Origin: Nitrospirota bacterium
GTDB lineage: Bacteria > Nitrospirota > JAOUDF01
Length of the DNA stretch: 8,288 nucleotides
Direction of reading: 5' to 3'
NCBI GenBank assembly: GCA_029859385.1
Contig: JAOUDF010000113.1
Span: 1-8,288 of the forward strand
Made by a program: the position numbers and the translations under genes. A model generated the notes under the pieces. It made no database searches. It was not told the origin of the DNA and saw only the letters and a program-made list of their open reading frames with translations. The first letter of the stretch is position 1. Each line of letters begins with the position of its first letter. Positions 7,303 to 8,288 of the stretch are shown one piece after another.

Positions 7303-7338
7303 ATTGAAAATAGTAGGTAATCATTGGAAATGTGTCAA
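7303..7338 (-). promoter_or_regulatory. Sigma70-type promoter of the pycA-pycB-M50-trpS-scpAB operon
   Basis: On the minus strand a perfect -35 TTGACA (7338-7333), exactly 17 nt, then TACTAT (7315-7310, matching TATAAT at 4 of 6) form a credible vegetative promoter. It would give a 5' leader of about 70 nt before the pycA ATG. It is the only good promoter seen upstream of the six closely spaced minus-strand genes. The leader holds only minor inverted repeats (for example TCCG-N4-CGGA), and I recognise no riboswitch in it. Confidence 0.6.
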
Positions 7339-7339
7339 G

Positions 7340-7368
7340 AAAAAAGCCGGGATAGGGCCGTCAGGCCC
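7340..7368 (-). terminator. Weak terminator-like hairpin upstream of the pycA promoter
   Basis: On the minus strand GGGCC-TGAC-GGCCC (7368-7355) forms a 5-bp GC stem with a 4-nt loop. A run of six T (7345-7340) follows after 9 intervening bases. The gap between stem and T-run makes this a poor intrinsic terminator, but its position, just before the pycA promoter and after the flavin-reductase remnant, is where one would be needed. The stretch 7369-7413 shows nothing else I can name. Confidence 0.3.
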
Positions 7369-7413
7369 ACGAGAGAACTACACACCAGCCGGAAGCTTCG
7401 ACCGCATCATTTT

Positions 7414-7572
7414 CTAAGGTCCTGTGGTTATGGCAAACAGCGGAGTAAAGTCCATCACCATGTTCCAGGAGATGGTCATGATGTTGTTCTTCTCACCATC
7501 GTTTGTCGTTACGAGGATGACCGGGCCTGACTCCATTAGAGTGAATGCCTTGTGTAGCCGCATCTTTTTCAT
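7414..7572 (-). pseudogene. Flavin reductase-like protein, N-terminal remnant
   Basis: A 52-codon reading frame (ATG at 7572, TAG at 7414) begins MKKMRLHKAFTLMESGPVIL and continues through VTTNDGEKNNIMTISWNMV to DFTPLFAITTGP. This resembles the start of the FMN-binding split-barrel flavin reductase family (about 190 residues), whose first part typically reads 'EPGPVVLVTT...G..N.MT.SW...' before the flavin-binding core. The stop falls where the family normally continues, and the next 40 codons in this frame show further stops and no family motif, so about three quarters of the protein is missing. AGAGAG lies about 9 nt before the ATG, consistent with a gene that was once expressed. An alternative is a short functional peptide, which I consider less likely. 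Family recognition is from memory. Confidence 0.6.
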
Positions 7573-7594
7573 TGGCGTGCTCTCTGTTTTGTTG

Positions 7595-7639
7595 ACTTAA
7601 CTCGGCGGCGACACGCTGCATGGTGCGTCGCTGTTAACC
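7595..7639 (-). repeat. Imperfect palindrome with attC-like ends
   Basis: On the minus strand this 45-nt element starts GGTTAAC and ends GTTAAGT. The latter fits the integron core-site consensus GTTRRRY, and the former fits RYYYAAC at 6 of 7 positions. TTAAC and GTTAA are complementary at the two ends. Inside, GCGA+CGC (7608-7611, 7614-7616) pairs with GCG+TCGC (7625-7631), leaving two unpaired bases (7612-7613) on one side and an 8-nt loop. It lies 40-85 nt after the stop of the lipoprotein-like gene, as an attC would. The inner boxes are not placed symmetrically, so a degenerate attC is only one option; a simple hairpin after the gene is another. Confidence 0.3.
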
Positions 7640-7679
7640 GCAAGGCTGGTATACGATAGGGACTTTACACTCATTCTAA

Positions 7680-8009
7680 TTATCTATTTTTTTCATTCTT
7701 CTCGGCTGACGCTTTACATTTGACTAAGCGCAGATAATCAATTTGTCCGTTTTTTGAACCCCATCGAGTGAGGCGATCATGTTCTTCTTCATTGATGGTC
7801 ACGAACTCTCCTTTGCAAAGTCGTGTCGCTTCCCGATCCAACACGGCCGAAGCTTGTTCTCGGGTGCCATCCAGACCGCCATATACCGTGTATAAATGAT
7901 AGCCCCGGCTTCCATCGGAAGTCTCCGTAGGGGTGTACGTCAGTGCTGCGCCAGCACAGGCGCATAAAGTACTTATAAACAATAAAAGCACGGAAAGACG
8001 AGGCAACAT
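7680..8009 (-). CDS. Small unrecognised exported protein, probable lipoprotein
   Basis: I do not recognise this 109-residue protein. It starts with an export signal: MLPRLSVLLLFISTLCACAG has a charged residue at position 4, a hydrophobic core at 5-15, and LCAC with C18 as a possible lipidated cysteine (a loose lipobox, since Cys at -2 is unusual). The mature part is short and polar, with a GYHLYTVYGG segment (36-45), an Asp/Glu/Arg-rich helix-like stretch (EQASAVLDREATRLCKGEF) and a charged C-terminus. C65 and C98 could form a disulfide in the periplasm. AGGAG lies 6 nt before the ATG, so it is likely translated. It stands alone between the IS and the flavin-reductase remnant, in an accessory setting. 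Confidence 0.7.
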   Translation of the reverse strand: MLPRLSVLLLFISTLCACAGAALTYTPTETSDGSRGYHLYTVYGGLDGTREQASAVLDREATRLCKGEFVTINEEEHDRLTRWGSKNGQIDYLRLVKCKASAEKNEKNR

Positions 8010-8051
8010 GATGATCTCCTTTTATTCAAACGCCAACGTAACACAAGGAGC

Positions 8052-8079
8052 CTCATAGGGGTCGTTGACAACGTGTCAT
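8052..8079 (-). promoter_or_regulatory. Possible promoter and operator of the lipoprotein-like gene
   Basis: On the minus strand ATGACA (8079-8074), 16 nt and TATGAG (8057-8052) make a weak sigma70-like promoter in front of the lipoprotein-like gene. TGACA-ACG-TGTCA, a perfect 5-3-5 palindrome at 8066-8078, covers the -35 and could be an operator. The evidence is pattern only. Confidence 0.22.
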
Positions 8080-8194
8080 TTCTTAGCACATCCCCCACCT
8101 TTAGCTCTCCCTGGCGGATGTTGAGGCCTGACCCTCCGACAGGGAGGATTTATCACGAGCGAAATGTCATGATTGAAGATTTGATAATCATATA

Positions 8195-8268
8195 GGAGGC
8201 ACCTCCCGAGCATGCCGGTTATTCGGTATGCTTGAGGTTAGAGCAAACCTTAAACAGGGAGGTGCCCA
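8195..8268 (+). promoter_or_regulatory. Ribosome-site-sequestering stem before the transposase
   Basis: The transposase Shine-Dalgarno GGGAGG (8257-8262, 6 nt before the ATG) lies in the 3' arm of a perfect 10-bp stem with GGCACCTCCC (8198-8207). The anti-SD segment CCTCC can alternatively pair with GGAGG at 8195-8199 right beside it. A second copy of ACAGGGAGG (8139-8147 and 8254-8262) can also swap partners with CTCCCTG at 8107-8113. The folded state should block translation of transposase from read-through mRNA, a known self-limiting strategy of mobile elements; its use here is inferred. Confidence 0.5.
8212..8235 (+). CDS. Possible 7-codon leader peptide MPVIRYA
   Basis: ATG at 8212 opens a seven-codon frame (MPVIRYA) ending in TGA at 8233-8235. 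GGAGG (8195-8199) stands 12 nt upstream, a little far for a Shine-Dalgarno. The frame occupies the first inner hairpin of the three-way junction, so a translating ribosome would open the structure that hides the transposase ribosome site. A frame this short can easily arise by chance. Confidence 0.2.
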   Translation: MPVIRYA

Positions 8269-8288
8269 ATGAGAGTGTACGCTGGATT
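8269..8288 (+). CDS. IS110-family transposase (recombinase), first codons only
   Basis: Six full codons (MRVYAG) and two bases are present before the right edge. This matches how many IS110-family DEDD recombinases begin: a short strand followed by G-(I/L)-D, in which the Asp is the first catalytic residue of the RuvC-like domain. That Asp would be about two codons outside the window. The start is supported by a strong GGGAGG site 6 nt upstream and by the structured leader typical of such elements. With so few residues the family call is tentative. It is the only plus-strand gene here and reads away from the lipoprotein-like gene. Confidence 0.5.

Larger units (their letters stand above)
8101..8268 (+). 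ncRNA. Structured leader of the IS element, candidate bridge RNA
   Basis: About 170 nt directly before the transposase start are packed with complementary segments. Hairpin 1: CTCCCTG (8107-8113) with CAGGGAG (8140-8146), extended by CGGA (8115-8118) with TCCG (8135-8138) across a G-A mismatch, around a 16-nt loop. Hairpin 2: ATGATT (8169-8174) with AATCAT (8186-8191). A three-way junction follows, closed by GGCACCTCCC (8198-8207) with GGGAGGTGCC (8257-8266). It encloses a 9-bp hairpin (8209-8217 with 8224-8232, one G-U) and a 7-bp hairpin (8233-8239 with 8246-8252). In IS110-group elements such as IS621 the non-coding end upstream of the recombinase encodes a bridge RNA of similar length (177 nt for IS621). 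Position and structure density support that here. I cannot identify the target- and donor-binding loops, and the exact ends of the RNA are unknown. Confidence 0.45.

Noticed and set aside
7324..7530. 68-codon plus-strand open frame
   Set aside because: It overlaps the pycA promoter and the flavin-reductase remnant in antisense; composition is not protein-like and there is no clear ribosome site.
8065..8093. TTGACA on the plus strand as a promoter for the IS leader RNA
   Set aside because: No acceptable -10 is found 15-19 nt downstream. The hexamer is part of a palindrome better explained on the other strand, and IS110 promoters may only form on circularisation.

Overview
The window looks like bacterial chromosome, about mid-50s % GC by eye. 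Gene content suggests an anaerobic or Desulfobacterota (deltaproteobacterial)-like lineage: trpS next to scpA/scpB, a two-subunit biotin-dependent pyruvate carboxylase, and a TrpRS with a four-cysteine Fe-S type motif. This placement is inference from gene order and protein style; no database was searched. Almost everything is on the minus strand.

Reading the minus strand from right to left, positions 7232 to 841 hold a tightly packed probable operon: pycA (biotin carboxylase), pycB (carboxyltransferase plus biotin carrier), a site-2 (M50) membrane protease, trpS, scpA and scpB. A good sigma70-type promoter (perfect TTGACA, 17-nt spacer, TACTAT) lies just upstream of pycA, and I see no strong internal terminator. 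The operon joins anaplerotic CO2 fixation (pyruvate to oxaloacetate), tryptophan tRNA charging and the two non-SMC condensin subunits. A heptamer-repeat hairpin sits between trpS and scpA, and a degenerate palindromic spacer sits between pycA and pycB. Beyond scpB a second unit starts: an exported two-LysM NlpC/P60 cell-wall hydrolase that runs off the left edge. Its upstream region carries a candidate promoter with an FNR/CRP-like palindrome.

The right 1 kb (about 7350-8288) is accessory in character. It holds the first 52 codons of a flavin-reductase-like gene that ends early (a remnant), an imperfect palindrome with attC-like ends, a small unrecognised lipoprotein-like gene, and then, on the plus strand, the left part of an insertion sequence. 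Only the first 20 bases of the IS coding region are present (MRVYAG...), which fits the start of an IS110-family DEDD recombinase. The roughly 170 bases before it are densely structured: a long-stem hairpin, a second hairpin, and a three-way junction closed by a perfect 10-bp stem whose 3' arm is the recombinase Shine-Dalgarno. This is where IS110-group elements encode their bridge RNA, so the region is the most interesting part of the window. It also shows mutually exclusive pairing partners for the ribosome binding site and a possible 7-codon leader peptide.
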